A stretch of 64,000 nucleotides of DNA, taken from NCBI RefSeq assembly GCF_011761265.1, contig NZ_JAAOZB010000001.1, positions 496,001-560,000 on the forward strand, written 5' to 3'. The position numbers and the translations under genes were made by a program. The notes under the pieces are model-generated. The model was not told the origin of the DNA and ran no database searches. It worked only from the letters and a program-made list of their open reading frames with translations. Origin of the DNA: Microbacterium halimionae (GTDB lineage: Bacteria; Actinomycetota; Actinomycetes; Actinomycetales; Microbacteriaceae). Each line of letters opens with the position of its first letter. The first letter of the stretch is position 1. Below are positions 45,901 through 54,285 of this stretch, piece after piece.

Positions 45901-45919
45901 CGAATCGATTCGGTAAACT
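45901..45919 (+). promoter_or_regulatory. LacI-type operator and promoter of the MFS gene
   Basis: CGAATCGATTCG (45901-45912) is a perfect palindrome with the central CG typical of LacI/GalR operators. Two bases later comes TAAACT (45914-45919), six bases before GTG 45926, so a bound repressor would cover the transporter promoter. Confidence 0.65.
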
Positions 45920-45925
45920 TCAGCC

Positions 45926-47173
45926 GTGGACACCCAGCTCAGCCGCTCGCGACTCCTCCGTTGGCGCGCCGCTATCTTTGCCGTCTTTTTCACCGCGGGT
46001 CTCGGATTCGCCACGTGGGCGGCACGCGTGCCCGCAATTAAGGTCAACCTCGGCATCAACGATTTTCAGATCGGCCTTCTGCTCGTCTTTTCGGGTGCGT
46101 TCTCGATTGTCGGGCTCTCCCTCGCTTCGGTCCTCATGGCGCGATTCGGTGCGCGACGCGGAATGCTGATCTCCCTCGTGAGTTTCGCAACAGGGCTCAC
46201 GCTCGTCGGTGTGGGCGGTCAGCTCATTCCGATGTTCGCGATCGTTGCTGTCGGTCTTGCGCTGCTCGGTCTCGGCATGGGTTCCGTCGACGTGATGATG
46301 AACATCGAGGGCGCCGCGATCGAACAAACCACAACGAAGACGTTGATGCCGCTTTTCCACGCGTTCTTTAGTTTTGGCACTGTCATCGGAGCCGGCACTG
46401 GCGCCTTAATGGCGCTGTGGCGCGTAGACATTGCGCCGAATGCGTTCGCCATCGCTGCGGCGATTGTTGTGGTCGCGATCGCCGCCGTAGCGAACGTTCC
46501 GCAGCGTGAAATCGTGGGTGACCCCGCGACCGGGGACGAGAACGGACGCTGGACCGAACGCTTTGTCCGTGCTCTCTCGGCATGGCGAGACCCGCGGATC
46601 TGGTCAATCGGCATCATCGTGCTCGGGATGTCCTTCGCTGAAGGCGGAGCGAACGATTGGCTCTCGCTCGCAGTCGTTGACGGTCACGACGGATCTCAGT
46701 CGATGGGCGCGCTCGCACTCACGGTCTTTTCGATCAGCATGACAGTCGTGCGTGTGTGCGGCGGGCCACTTGTCGACGCTCTCGGTCGCGTGTGGACGCT
46801 CAAAATCTTGTCTCTGACTGCAGGCACCGGCCTTGTTGTCTTCATCCTCGCCCCGACGATCCCGGTTGCGCTCGTCGGTGTCGCATTATGGGGCGCTGGA
46901 GCATCTCTCGGCTTCCCCCTCGGTATGTCGGCTGCCGCCGATGATCCGACGAAGGCTGCGGCTTCTGTGAGCGCTGTCGCGACCATCGGCTACGTCGCTT
47001 TTCTTGCCGGGCCTCCTGCACTTGGCTGGGTCGCGCACGAAATCGGATTGCTTCCAACGCTGTGGATCATCGTTGTTCTGATCGTCCTGTCCGGGCTGTT
47101 TTCGGGCGCAGCGAAACCCGTCGCAGGATCAAAGGTGGGCGCTGCTCACTCCACGAGGCAAGCAAAACCGTAG
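45926..47173 (+). CDS. major facilitator superfamily transporter
   Basis: 415-residue polytopic transporter. About twelve hydrophobic segments run from AAIFAVFFTAGLGFATWAARVPAIK to LGWVAHEIGLLPTLWIIVVLIVLSGLFSGAA. The loop 2-3 region VLMARFGARRGMLISLVS matches the MFS motif A pattern, and the second half repeats it weakly (PLVDALGRVWTLKILSLT). GTG 45926 is leaderless in appearance. The substrate is unknown; divergence from a LacI-type regulator suggests a small sugar-like or related compound, which is inference. It converges on the HerA-like gene. Confidence 0.85.
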   Translation: MDTQLSRSRLLRWRAAIFAVFFTAGLGFATWAARVPAIKVNLGINDFQIGLLLVFSGAFSIVGLSLASVLMARFGARRGMLISLVSFATGLTLVGVGGQLIPMFAIVAVGLALLGLGMGSVDVMMNIEGAAIEQTTTKTLMPLFHAFFSFGTVIGAGTGALMALWRVDIAPNAFAIAAAIVVVAIAAVANVPQREIVGDPATGDENGRWTERFVRALSAWRDPRIWSIGIIVLGMSFAEGGANDWLSLAVVDGHDGSQSMGALALTVFSISMTVVRVCGGPLVDALGRVWTLKILSLTAGTGLVVFILAPTIPVALVGVALWGAGASLGFPLGMSAAADDPTKAAASVSAVATIGYVAFLAGPPALGWVAHEIGLLPTLWIIVVLIVLSGLFSGAAKPVAGSKVGAAHSTRQAKP

Positions 47174-47194
47174 CGGTAGACGCGCGCCCTCCCC

Positions 47195-48343
47195 TCAACG
47201 CAGCGGAACCGCTACGTCGCTGCCGCCCTCGTGGGTAAGCCGTTGACCCATCTGCACGAGTCGGGGCGTGTCCACGAACCCACCAGCGAACAGGGCCTGA
47301 CCCTGCGCGAACGTCGGGGAGCGGCGCAGCAGCTCGTCGGGGGCGAAGCTAAACACTTCGCCGAGCTCGGCCAAGTCGCGGGCCGAACTCATGCGCATGA
47401 GCGCGAGGTTGTCGCACTGCGACAGAGCGTTCGGGTGCACCTTCGCAGGGCGCTGGGTCGACAACAGCAACCACAGCCCGTACTTGCGACCCTCCGCAGC
47501 AATCTGGACGATGCGCTCGGTGAGACGGCGCTCGACGGGTGTCGTTGCGTCAGGGCTACAAAGATTGTGTGCTTCATCGATCACGATCAGACGTCCGATG
47601 CGATCAGCGCGGTGCTCCCACAGGTGGTCGAGGATCGCGAGTGCTGCCGCCCGACTCTCGGGCTGCGTCGGGAATCCTCCGAGATCCGCGACGATCGCGT
47701 CCGGTCTGTCGTCGATCTCGTCGTTGATGGAACGTCCACCCCACGACCACAGATCCCAGTCGGTGATGCCAAGGTTCTCCAGCCGCATGGCGAGGCGCAG
47801 TCGCGCGGGGTTGCCCGATTCACGCAGCGCGTCGACGACCGATCCCTTCAGATTCGGCACGTCCGCTTCGAACTGCAACAGCGCGTTGAACTCTTCGACA
47901 TCGACTAGGGGGTCGAGTCGCAGCACTGCTGCACGCGAACGCACCGGAAGATCGAGGAAGCGTGCGTGCAAGCCGGGCTCATCACCGCCGGACAAGAACA
48001 CACGGATGTCGCGATCAGACAGCGCGGCGCGCGAAGCCTCCGGGGCGTCGTCGCGTACCTCTCCGAGCCGCACGAAGTCGGAATTCGGGTCGAGGATCAC
48101 GATCGGGAGTCGTGTGTGGATAAGTACCTGCTCCAGCGCGACGCCCAGCGCGTATGTCTTGCCGGAGCCACTCTGCCCGCACCAGAACGTGTGCCGGTTG
48201 AACTTCCGCGCCAACAGGTGTGCGGCAAGGTGGGCATCGGACCCGAGTTGCGTGCCGATCTGCAAGGGATGTGTGCTCACATCAATAGGTTGCCACGAAA
48301 CAACTTCCGCCACGAGCCGCGAGGTGAAACGCTTGTGGAGCAC
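47195..48343 (-). CDS. HerA-like (DUF87) P-loop ATPase
   Basis: About 382 residues of the HerA/FtsK-superfamily translocase type. Walker [23 protein letters not shown] near residue 55, Walker [16 protein letters not shown], then a glutamine sensor in [34 protein letters not shown]. HerA enzymes are hexameric DNA pumps that often partner with nucleases. Start set at GTG 48343, with GAGG five bases upstream; ATG 48388 is also in frame but would overlap the divergent nucS start. A much longer plus-strand frame through this gene is an antisense artefact. Head-to-head with nucS. Confidence 0.85.
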   Translation of the reverse strand: MLHKRFTSRLVAEVVSWQPIDVSTHPLQIGTQLGSDAHLAAHLLARKFNRHTFWCGQSGSGKTYALGVALEQVLIHTRLPIVILDPNSDFVRLGEVRDDAPEASRAALSDRDIRVFLSGGDEPGLHARFLDLPVRSRAAVLRLDPLVDVEEFNALLQFEADVPNLKGSVVDALRESGNPARLRLAMRLENLGITDWDLWSWGGRSINDEIDDRPDAIVADLGGFPTQPESRAAALAILDHLWEHRADRIGRLIVIDEAHNLCSPDATTPVERRLTERIVQIAAEGRKYGLWLLLSTQRPAKVHPNALSQCDNLALMRMSSARDLAELGEVFSFAPDELLRRSPTFAQGQALFAGGFVDTPRLVQMGQRLTHEGGSDVAVPLR

Positions 48344-48374
48344 TCTTGCCTCGCCGACTTGGGACAATAGGTAT

Positions 48375-49067
48375 GTGCGCCTCGTCATAGCTCGTTGTTC
48401 CGTCGACTACTCCGGCCGACTCAACACCCATCTTCCACTCGCCACCCGTCTCATCATGATCAAAGCCGACGGGACGGTGGCGTTCCATAGAGACGTACAA
48501 CACGCACCCCTCAACTGGATGAGCCCGCCCTGCACGTTGACGGTCGAAGAACCGGAGCAGGATGCCGTCGACGCAGGCGTCATCCAGCAGTGGCGTGTCA
48601 GTCACACGAAGACCGGCGACTCACTTGTCGTGCGCATTTTCGAGGTCATCCACGATTCGACTCATGAGCTCGGCGTGGATCCGGGCCTGATCAAAGACGG
48701 TGTCGAAGCAGACCTTCAGCGCCTGCTGGCTGAGCAGGTCGATGTGATTGGTGAGAACCTCACGCTCGTGCGACGCGAGTTTCCCACCGCGATCGGCCCA
48801 GTGGATCTGCTGCTGCGCGATCCGGCCGGCGGCACAATTGCCGTCGAGGTGAAACGGCGCGGCGATATCGATGGCGTGGAGCAACTCACTCGATATCTTG
48901 AACTGCTGGGACGAGACTCACACCTCGCGCCGGTGACCGGGGTTTTCGCGGCCCAAGAGATCAAGCCGCAGGCACGCGTCCTCGCGGCTGACCGCGGCAT
49001 CCGGTGCGTCACTCTCGACTACGAAGACATGAAGGGCATCGAATCAGGAGTGCCCCGCCTCTTCTGA
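48375..49067 (+). CDS. nucS: mismatch-specific endonuclease NucS/EndoMS
   Basis: Double-strand endonuclease that cuts at G-T, G-G and T-T mismatches and supplies mismatch repair in actinobacteria without MutS/MutL. It has 230 residues starting at GTG 48375: [33 protein letters not shown] is the family N-terminus. The nuclease core includes [36 protein letters not shown], with the D..EVK catalytic residues. Recruitment to the beta clamp occurs through the C-terminus in known members; here it ends ESGVPRLF. The start lies six bases after GACAAT (48363-48368). Adjacent to a HerA-like ATPase. Confidence 0.96.
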   Translation: MRLVIARCSVDYSGRLNTHLPLATRLIMIKADGTVAFHRDVQHAPLNWMSPPCTLTVEEPEQDAVDAGVIQQWRVSHTKTGDSLVVRIFEVIHDSTHELGVDPGLIKDGVEADLQRLLAEQVDVIGENLTLVRREFPTAIGPVDLLLRDPAGGTIAVEVKRRGDIDGVEQLTRYLELLGRDSHLAPVTGVFAAQEIKPQARVLAADRGIRCVTLDYEDMKGIESGVPRLF

Positions 49068-49075
49068 GGTGCCGG

Positions 49076-49081
49076 TAGCGT
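49076..49081 (+). promoter_or_regulatory. -10 element of the HAD gene (leaderless)
   Basis: TAGCGT ends seven bases before ATG 49089; no Shine-Dalgarno sequence intervenes. Confidence 0.5.
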
Positions 49082-49088
49082 ATTGACC

Positions 49089-49775
49089 ATGCCCGATCGA
49101 TCACCTTTTTCTTGCGTCCTCTGGGATGTCGACGGCACAATCGTCGATGCGTCGGTCGGAATTCTTCGACGTTTGACGATAACGATGGAGCACTTCAGCA
49201 AGCCGGCACCAACGCGCGCAGAGCTCGTGCATTGGATCGGTCCTCCAATGCACGACTCATTTCAGGACAACGTGGGGATGAGTGCCGAAGAAGCCGACGA
49301 AGCAGTCACTTTCTACCGCACACTTGGCAAGGCCGACGGATACACAAAAGACGCGCAGTTGTATCCGGGCGTCGCCGAGCTCATCAGTGAACTTGCCGCA
49401 AGCGGCATCCCCCAGGGGACAGCTTCATCAAAACCAGAAGTGCAGGTCGCGGCACTCATGGATCACTTTGATCTTGCCCAGTACCTCACCTCGATCACTG
49501 GAGCCACCAGCGACGAGCGCACCCTCAGTGCAAAGTCGGACATCATCGCCGAAGCACTTCGGCGCCTCAGTGCATCAGGTGTCGACACCAGCCGGCCCGT
49601 GCTAATCGGCGACAGGCACCACGACGTCGAAGGTGGTGCAGAGCACGGGGTGCCTGTCATCTTCGTGCGGTGGGGATTCAGCTGGCCGCACGAGTCCGAG
49701 GGTGCGCAGGCTGCGGTCGACAATGTCGACCAGTTGCGCGATCTACTCCTCGTCGGAGACACCACCCTCGACTGA
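49089..49775 (+). CDS. HAD-family hydrolase
   Basis: Phosphatase of the haloacid dehalogenase superfamily (phosphoglycolate phosphatase/Gph-like, subclass IA), 228 residues. Motif I CVLWDVDGTIVDAS with nucleophile Asp, cap domain rich in helices, motif II TASSKPEV, motif III Lys in LSAKSDII and motif IV PVLIGDRHHDVEGGAEHGVPVIFVRWG. ATG 49089 is in leaderless position. It lies 21 bp after nucS and 22 bp before the DUF2156 gene, all on one strand. Substrate not predicted. Confidence 0.9.
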   Translation: MPDRSPFSCVLWDVDGTIVDASVGILRRLTITMEHFSKPAPTRAELVHWIGPPMHDSFQDNVGMSAEEADEAVTFYRTLGKADGYTKDAQLYPGVAELISELAASGIPQGTASSKPEVQVAALMDHFDLAQYLTSITGATSDERTLSAKSDIIAEALRRLSASGVDTSRPVLIGDRHHDVEGGAEHGVPVIFVRWGFSWPHESEGAQAAVDNVDQLRDLLLVGDTTLD

Positions 49776-49784
49776 CGACCCCGC

Positions 49785-49790
49785 TAGTGT
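49785..49790 (+). promoter_or_regulatory. -10 element of the DUF2156 gene (leaderless)
   Basis: TAGTGT ends seven bases before ATG 49798, without a ribosome-binding site. Confidence 0.5.
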
Positions 49791-49797
49791 GAGCACC

Positions 49798-51879
49798 ATG
49801 TCGCAGACCTCCGCCATGGCAGGCCCACGCAGCCGCCTCCTTGCAGTAGTCCGAAGGGTTCCGGCAACGATCACGCTTGTTCTCATACTGATTGTTGTCG
49901 GTGTGGCAACGTCAGCGCTGTGGCAGCCGTTTGCGAACAATTCCGCATGGGATGCTGTCGCCTACGGCCTGCCCGCGCTCGAAGCGGGAAGGTGGTGGAC
50001 GCCACTGACGGGAACCTTCCTTATCGCTCACCCCCTGCTCTACATTCCTGGCGTACTCGCCTTCTTCGGAATGGGATATCTCGAATACCGTCGCGGATCT
50101 CGCGTCGCGCTCGGCTACTTCACTATTGGGCAGCTCTTTGCAGTTCTCGGATCCGCACTGCTTCTGTGGGTGCTCGCATTCACACCGTGGGAGTGGGCAC
50201 AGACGGTTGCGACTCTTCGAGACGTCGGCCCATCAGGTGGCACCATGGCCTGCATCGCTGCCGCGGTTGGTCTGTTCGTGTCACCGTGGCGCGTACGGGC
50301 GTGGATCGTTCTTCTCGCCTTTGTCTTCGTCACGATGTTGTTCTGGGGAAATCTCGATGACATCGAGCACCTCCTCGCCGTCGTGCTTGTCCTTTGTGTT
50401 GACCGCACTCTTCGCGTTCAGAAAACCACGGTGCGAGAACAGCGCCTACTCGCTTTTGTTGGTCTCACGACGCTCGTGATCATGGAGATTATTGTTCTCC
50501 TCGTGCCGACGAGCGGCCCCTTCGGCGCCACGAGGCCAGAACGTGGCTCCATCGTCGATGTCGCGATCGACGTTTTCATAGTGATCTTCATCGCGAACGG
50601 GCTTCGCCGCGGCAGGCGTTGGGCGTGGGTTGTTTCCATCGTGCTAGCCAGCATCAATGTCGCGACGTTCATCGTCGTAGTAGCTCTCATTGCCGCGCTC
50701 GGGATGGGCACAGTAACCAACCTCCTCTCCTCGCCGCCGTCGCTGAGCCTTGCCACCGGAGTGCTCTGGATGCTGATGCTCGGCTATCTCTTCTGGGTTC
50801 GGGGAGCATTCCGTGCGCGTCGCAGCGCGTCAGTCGGCGTCGCGCCGGTTCCCACGAAGTCTGATGTCGTCGCAGCGCTTCACGAATCCGGTGGCGGCAC
50901 ACTGTCGTGGATGACAACGTGGGATGGAAACTCCTACGCACGCACATCGACCGGGATCGTGGTTTATCAGCGTCGCGCCGGTGTCGCAGTCGTTCTCGGC
51001 GACCCGCTCGGCCCGGAAAGTGGTCGAGCGCAATCAATCACGGAATTCGTTGCCGCAGCCGAACGCGCAGGTCTCGTGCCATGCTTCTTCAGCTCGAGCG
51101 AAGCCACCCGTGCCGCCGTGCCTAAAAACTGGCGAAGCCTCATCGTCGCGGATGACACGATCGTTGATCTCGCCGGCCTCGAGTTCACGGGTAAGCGGTG
51201 GGCAGCAGTCCGAACATCAATAAATCGCGCACAACGCGAAGAGGTTGCGTTCCGCATGACGCGCCTTGCTGACGAGTCATGGGGTGTCCGCCAACAACTT
51301 CGCGCAATTTCGGAGATGTGGGTTGGTGACAAGGGGTTGCCAGAAATGGGGTTCACACTGGGGACTCTTGTCGAAGCCGAAGATCCGGAGGTCCGCCTCG
51401 CTCTTGCGATCTCGCCGCAGGGAGATATTGACGGATTCTTGTCGTGGCTTCCGGTTTATGGCCCCGACGGCAAGGTACGCGGATGGACTTTAGATCTCAT
51501 GCGCCGTCGTGACGGCGGATTCTCCCCCGTCATGGAGTTCCTCATCGGATCGTCGGCCGCGTACTTTTCTCAAGAAGGAGCAGAGGTGATCTCACTGTCG
51601 GGTGCGCCACTTGCACATGATTATCCCGAGGACGCTGGCGTCATATCGGAGTTGAGCAGCCGCTTGGCCGAGACGCTTGAACCGGTCTACGGGTTCAAGT
51701 CACTCCATAAGTTCAAAGAGAAGTTCCACCCGCGATACGAAACCATGTACCTGCTGTTTCGCGACGAAAGCGACCTGTCTCGCATTGGCATGGGTCTAAC
51801 CCGTGCCTTCTTGCCCACAGCGACGCTGCGGCAATTCGCCGGCGCAGGCGTAGAGCTGCTGCGCGGCGGAAGTTCTTAG
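49798..51879 (+). CDS. MprF-like DUF2156 membrane protein
   Basis: 693 residues: a membrane N-terminal half and a soluble C-terminal DUF2156 (GNAT-like aminoacyl-phosphatidylglycerol synthase) domain. The membrane part includes a rhomboid-like run (LEAGRWWTPLTGTFLIAHPLLYIPGVLAFFGMGYLEYRRGSRVALGYF) and further helices (VRAWIVLLAFVFVTMLFW, TLVIMEIIVLLVPTSG, WVVSIVLASINVATFIVVVALIAAL). The catalytic part starts near residue 355 (LSWMTTWDGNSYARTSTGIVVYQRRAGVAVVLGDPLGP) and ends with FKEKFHPRYETMYLLFRDES. Probable role: modifying membrane lipids with an amino acid to alter charge. A longer upstream frame is antisense/shadow; ATG 49798 is leaderless-type. Confidence 0.82.
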   Translation: MSQTSAMAGPRSRLLAVVRRVPATITLVLILIVVGVATSALWQPFANNSAWDAVAYGLPALEAGRWWTPLTGTFLIAHPLLYIPGVLAFFGMGYLEYRRGSRVALGYFTIGQLFAVLGSALLLWVLAFTPWEWAQTVATLRDVGPSGGTMACIAAAVGLFVSPWRVRAWIVLLAFVFVTMLFWGNLDDIEHLLAVVLVLCVDRTLRVQKTTVREQRLLAFVGLTTLVIMEIIVLLVPTSGPFGATRPERGSIVDVAIDVFIVIFIANGLRRGRRWAWVVSIVLASINVATFIVVVALIAALGMGTVTNLLSSPPSLSLATGVLWMLMLGYLFWVRGAFRARRSASVGVAPVPTKSDVVAALHESGGGTLSWMTTWDGNSYARTSTGIVVYQRRAGVAVVLGDPLGPESGRAQSITEFVAAAERAGLVPCFFSSSEATRAAVPKNWRSLIVADDTIVDLAGLEFTGKRWAAVRTSINRAQREEVAFRMTRLADESWGVRQQLRAISEMWVGDKGLPEMGFTLGTLVEAEDPEVRLALAISPQGDIDGFLSWLPVYGPDGKVRGWTLDLMRRRDGGFSPVMEFLIGSSAAYFSQEGAEVISLSGAPLAHDYPEDAGVISELSSRLAETLEPVYGFKSLHKFKEKFHPRYETMYLLFRDESDLSRIGMGLTRAFLPTATLRQFAGAGVELLRGGSS

Positions 51880-51889
51880 GCGAAAGAAA

Positions 51890-51927
51890 GTCCTGGGTGG
51901 CGGGAAATCCATCCCGCCACCCAGGAC
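51890..51927 (-). terminator. intrinsic terminator of the cold-shock gene, possibly bidirectional
   Basis: Perfect 16-bp stem: GTCCTGGGTGGCGGGA (51890-51905) with TCCCGCCACCCAGGAC (51912-51927), six-base loop. Read leftward, the stem is followed by CTTTCTTTCG, a T-rich tract, so it terminates the cold-shock transcript; it also lies just after the DUF2156 gene's stop. Confidence 0.85.
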
Positions 51928-51939
51928 GTCATCGCTCGA

Positions 51940-52146
51940 TTAGATCGGGCGGATCTCAGCTGCCTGAAGACCCTTGGGGCCTTCAGCAACCTCGAACTCG
52001 ACCCGCTGGTTCTCTTCAAGCGAGCGGAAGCCGCCGGACTGGATCGCCGAGTAGTGCGCGAAAAGGTCCGCTCCCCCGTCGTCGGGCGCGATGAAACCGA
52101 ACCCCTTGTCCGCGTTGAACCACTTTACGGTGCCTGTCGTGCTCAT
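51940..52146 (-). CDS. cold-shock protein
   Basis: 68-residue CspA-family single-strand nucleic-acid chaperone. RNP1 is KGFGFI ([15 protein letters not shown]) and RNP2 is [20 protein letters not shown] opens the fold. It acts on mRNA secondary structure, and in actinobacteria is often among the most expressed genes. A long non-coding region (over 200 bp) lies upstream and a strong intrinsic terminator downstream. No obvious cold-shock box could be fixed. Confidence 0.97.
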   Translation of the reverse strand: MSTTGTVKWFNADKGFGFIAPDDGGADLFAHYSAIQSGGFRSLEENQRVEFEVAEGPKGLQAAEIRPI

Positions 52147-52420
52147 TGAATTGCCGTTCTATACATCACCCGCGCGCTCTGCGCCGGCTAGCCCCACGTT
52201 AGCGGTCAAAGTGGGGTATGGTCTACGCCCTTTGAGAAGGTGACACAAATGTTGCACGAATATTTCCCATTCGATGCCCGGGCCGAGCCCTGCTCAAAGG
52301 CCCGGGCATCGACGGATCCCCCCGGATATGTCACGCAAAACGCGACAGCGACACTCTACTGATTTCCATACGAAATAGGCAGTGCCCTCGAAACCAGGCG
52401 CGCGTAGAATTGCCGCGCCA
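52147..52420. other. intergenic region between csp and the GntR gene
   Basis: About 275 bp without a gene. It holds the promoters of the two divergent genes: TTGACC read leftward near 52206 is a possible -35 for csp, and TAGAAT (52405-52410) lies ten bases before the GntR-gene ATG. It also holds a short dyad CCCCAC/GTGGGG (52192-52197, 52211-52216) and a long perfect hairpin at 52272-52311. Nothing else was recognised. Confidence 0.5.
52272..52311. repeat. perfect 13-bp inverted repeat in the csp-gntR gap
   Basis: CGATGCCCGGGCC (52272-52284) pairs exactly with GGCCCGGGCATCG (52299-52311) across a 14-base loop. Neither strand has a T-run after it, and no gene ends here, so it is not a plain terminator. 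Confidence 0.7.
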
Positions 52421-53104
52421 ATGACCGATTCAGCAAGCTTTTCCCCGCTCGATCCCCGAGGTGTCGTCCTCGGAGACGAAGTTTTCGCTGTGCTCGGACA
52501 GGCAATTCTTGATGGCCGGCTAATGCCGGGTCAACGCCTTCGTGACGTGGATCTCGCCGATCAGTTGCGTGTGTCGCGCACTCCGGTGCGCGAAGCGCTG
52601 CAGCGATTGGAGAGATTTGGTCTTGTCGAAATCGCTGCGAATAGATGGACCCGCGTCACGACACCGAGCCCGACGGCGCTCCACGATACGCAGGAATTCA
52701 TCGTGCATCTCGTCAGGGATGCCCTCACTCTGGGCCTACCGCGGTGTTCTACCGAACAGCTTGAGTTGATAATCGCAGCATCCGACGCTCTTATTGCGGC
52801 GTCGGAGGCCGACAGCTCCGACGCCATGCTGGGCACGACAGTCATGATGTACCAGCAAATGATCAGAGCGACCGGCAACGAGGTCTTTATCCAAGTCATG
52901 CGAGAGGCCGGCATCGCCTTTCAGCGGAACCTTCGCGGGTGGCAGCATCCTGATCCCGACGTCGAAGTGCGGACCAATAACTACCGGGCCCTCCGCGATG
53001 CAATCGCGCGCCGTGATGCCCCGGCTGCCGAGCGTGCGCTCTTCGCGAACACCCTCGATGCGGGTTCAACCGACAGACGGACGACCGAGTCTGATTCGCT
53101 TTGA
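52421..53104 (+). CDS. GntR-family regulator with FCD domain
   Basis: 227 residues. N-terminal winged helix: VVLGDEVFAVLGQAILDGRLMPGQRLRDVDLADQLRVSRTPVREALQRLERFGLVEIAANRWTRV, with the GxRL and SRTPVREAL signatures. The C-terminal helical FCD (FadR-type) domain runs from HDTQEFIVHLVRDAL to YRALRDAIARRDAPAAERALF. Start taken at ATG 52421 because TAGAAT lies ten bases upstream; a GTG 52382 extension is possible. Ligand unknown. Its target is also unknown; the dyad TGTGGTCAGACCACA at 12901 is of the type such proteins bind. Confidence 0.9.
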   Translation: MTDSASFSPLDPRGVVLGDEVFAVLGQAILDGRLMPGQRLRDVDLADQLRVSRTPVREALQRLERFGLVEIAANRWTRVTTPSPTALHDTQEFIVHLVRDALTLGLPRCSTEQLELIIAASDALIAASEADSSDAMLGTTVMMYQQMIRATGNEVFIQVMREAGIAFQRNLRGWQHPDPDVEVRTNNYRALRDAIARRDAPAAERALFANTLDAGSTDRRTTESDSL

Positions 53105-53224
53105 GGCCGAACGGCAAGCCACGCGGGGTGAACTGCATCTTTGAGTAGGAGAAATGGATGCTGGCGCGGCCGCGCTCCGGCGCATGACGAAAACTGCTTT
53201 TGGAATGACCGAGAGCAAAAAATA

Positions 53225-53259
53225 CCCCCAGCCGGAAGCCAAAAACTTCCGGCTGGGGG
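53225..53259 (-). terminator. intrinsic terminator of the tRNA-Leu gene
   Basis: Perfect 14-bp stem, CCCCCAGCCGGAAG (53225-53238) with CTTCCGGCTGGGGG (53246-53259), seven-base loop. Read leftward it is followed by TATTTTTTGC, a strong T-run, placing it as the tRNA terminator. It also lies 120 bp past the GntR-gene stop. Confidence 0.9.
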
Positions 53260-53274
53260 TCTCAATCTTTGCTG

Positions 53275-53358
53275 TGCGCGAGGGGGGACTTGAACCCCCA
53301 CGCCCTTGCGGGCACTGGCACCTGAAGCCAGCGCGTCTACCTATTCCGCCACTCGCGC
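53275..53358 (-). tRNA. tRNA-Leu (anticodon CAG)
   Basis: 84-nt gene. Acceptor arms GCGCGAG/CTCGCGC pair fully, discriminator A, no encoded CCA. The anticodon loop TTCAGGT, closed by CTGGC/GCCAG, gives anticodon CAG, reading CTG codons. The long variable arm (GCCCGCAAGGGC hairpin) is the class II feature of leucine tRNAs; the T-loop GTTCAAG is normal. It lies 183 bp upstream of fhaA on the opposite strand, an arrangement like leuT/fhaA in mycobacteria. Confidence 0.97.
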
Positions 53359-53541
53359 GAAGCAGCGCACCGCGAGGCGCGCCGTACACAACCTCACGAG
53401 GATATCACGGCGCGCGCGCCCGTCTTCTAACCGGACAAGGTCACTCGCGCCATGACGTGACATGCTTCGGAGCGACGTTGCACCGCACATCCAGCCGAGC
53501 CAACTACGATATAGCCACCGATCGCCTGCCTGAGGAGTCAC

Positions 53542-54285
53542 GTGGGACTACTTGACAGTTTCGAGAAAGGTCTCGAACGCGCCGTTAATGGCGCCTTCGC
53601 GAAGACCTTTCGCAGCGGTATTCAGCCCGTTGAGATCGCCTCTGCCCTGCGGAGCGAGATGGACAAGAAGGCGGCAGTAGTCAGTCGCGACCGCATCCTT
53701 GTTCCAAACTCATTCGAGGTACGCCTTTCTACCGTCGACGACACGAAGATGAACGCGCTCGGCCCAGCTCTCGGCGACGAGCTGAACGCGCTCGTCCAAA
53801 AGCACGCGACGTCACAGGGGTACTCCTTCGCAGGTCCCGTTTCGATCAGTGTCTTGCGTGACGAGACGCTATCGACCGGAACCTTGCGCGTTGACTCGCG
53901 GTCCGCCGAAGGGCAGGTTTCCTGGCAGGCTGTCGTCGATATCGGGGGCACTCGTCACCCGCTGACTTCAGCGCGCACCGTCATCGGCCGCGGCAGCGAC
54001 GCAGACATCACCATCGCCGACACCGGAACAAGCCGACGTCACGTCGAGATCCTGTGGGATGGCGAACGTGCCATGGTCCGAGATCTGCAGTCGACGAACG
54101 GCACGAAGCTCAATGGAAATCCCGTGAAGGAAGCGCGTCTCACTCCGGAATCGACGGTCACCATCGGGCGAACGAATATCGTCTTTCGCGTTGTGCCACA
54201 GACTGTCGCTCGTCGGCCACCCGCAGATGGCGTTTCAGATGCCACGCGAGCCTTCACTACCGGGGATGGGGGCCCGCTCACATGA
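53542..54285 (+). CDS. fhaA: FHA-domain protein FhaA
   Basis: Phosphothreonine-binding regulator of cell-wall synthesis, 247 residues. The N-terminal DUF3662 domain (MGLLDSFEKGLERAVNGAFAKTFRSGIQPVEIASALRSEMDKKA) occupies about residues 1-115, and a C-terminal FHA domain has RTVIGRGSDADITIADTGTSRRHVEI and LQSTNGTKLNGNPV with the phosphopeptide-binding GRG, SRRH and TNG residues. GTG 53542 follows GAGGAG. Promoter candidate TACGAT at 53505-53510. First gene of the seven-gene kinase/cell-wall operon; overlaps fhaB by four bases. Confidence 0.96.
   Translation: MGLLDSFEKGLERAVNGAFAKTFRSGIQPVEIASALRSEMDKKAAVVSRDRILVPNSFEVRLSTVDDTKMNALGPALGDELNALVQKHATSQGYSFAGPVSISVLRDETLSTGTLRVDSRSAEGQVSWQAVVDIGGTRHPLTSARTVIGRGSDADITIADTGTSRRHVEILWDGERAMVRDLQSTNGTKLNGNPVKEARLTPESTVTIGRTNIVFRVVPQTVARRPPADGVSDATRAFTTGDGGPLT

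Noticed and set aside
48341..48388. ATG 48388 as the HerA-like start
   Set aside because: It would overlap the divergent nucS start by 14 bases and has no ribosome-binding site, whereas GTG 48343 has GAGG five bases upstream; kept as an alternative.
47391..49067. Plus-strand 558-codon frame through the HerA-like gene
   Set aside because: Only its last 230 codons (NucS) look like a protein; the first part is antisense to a P-loop ATPase and is Ser/Arg-rich as high-GC mirror frames are.
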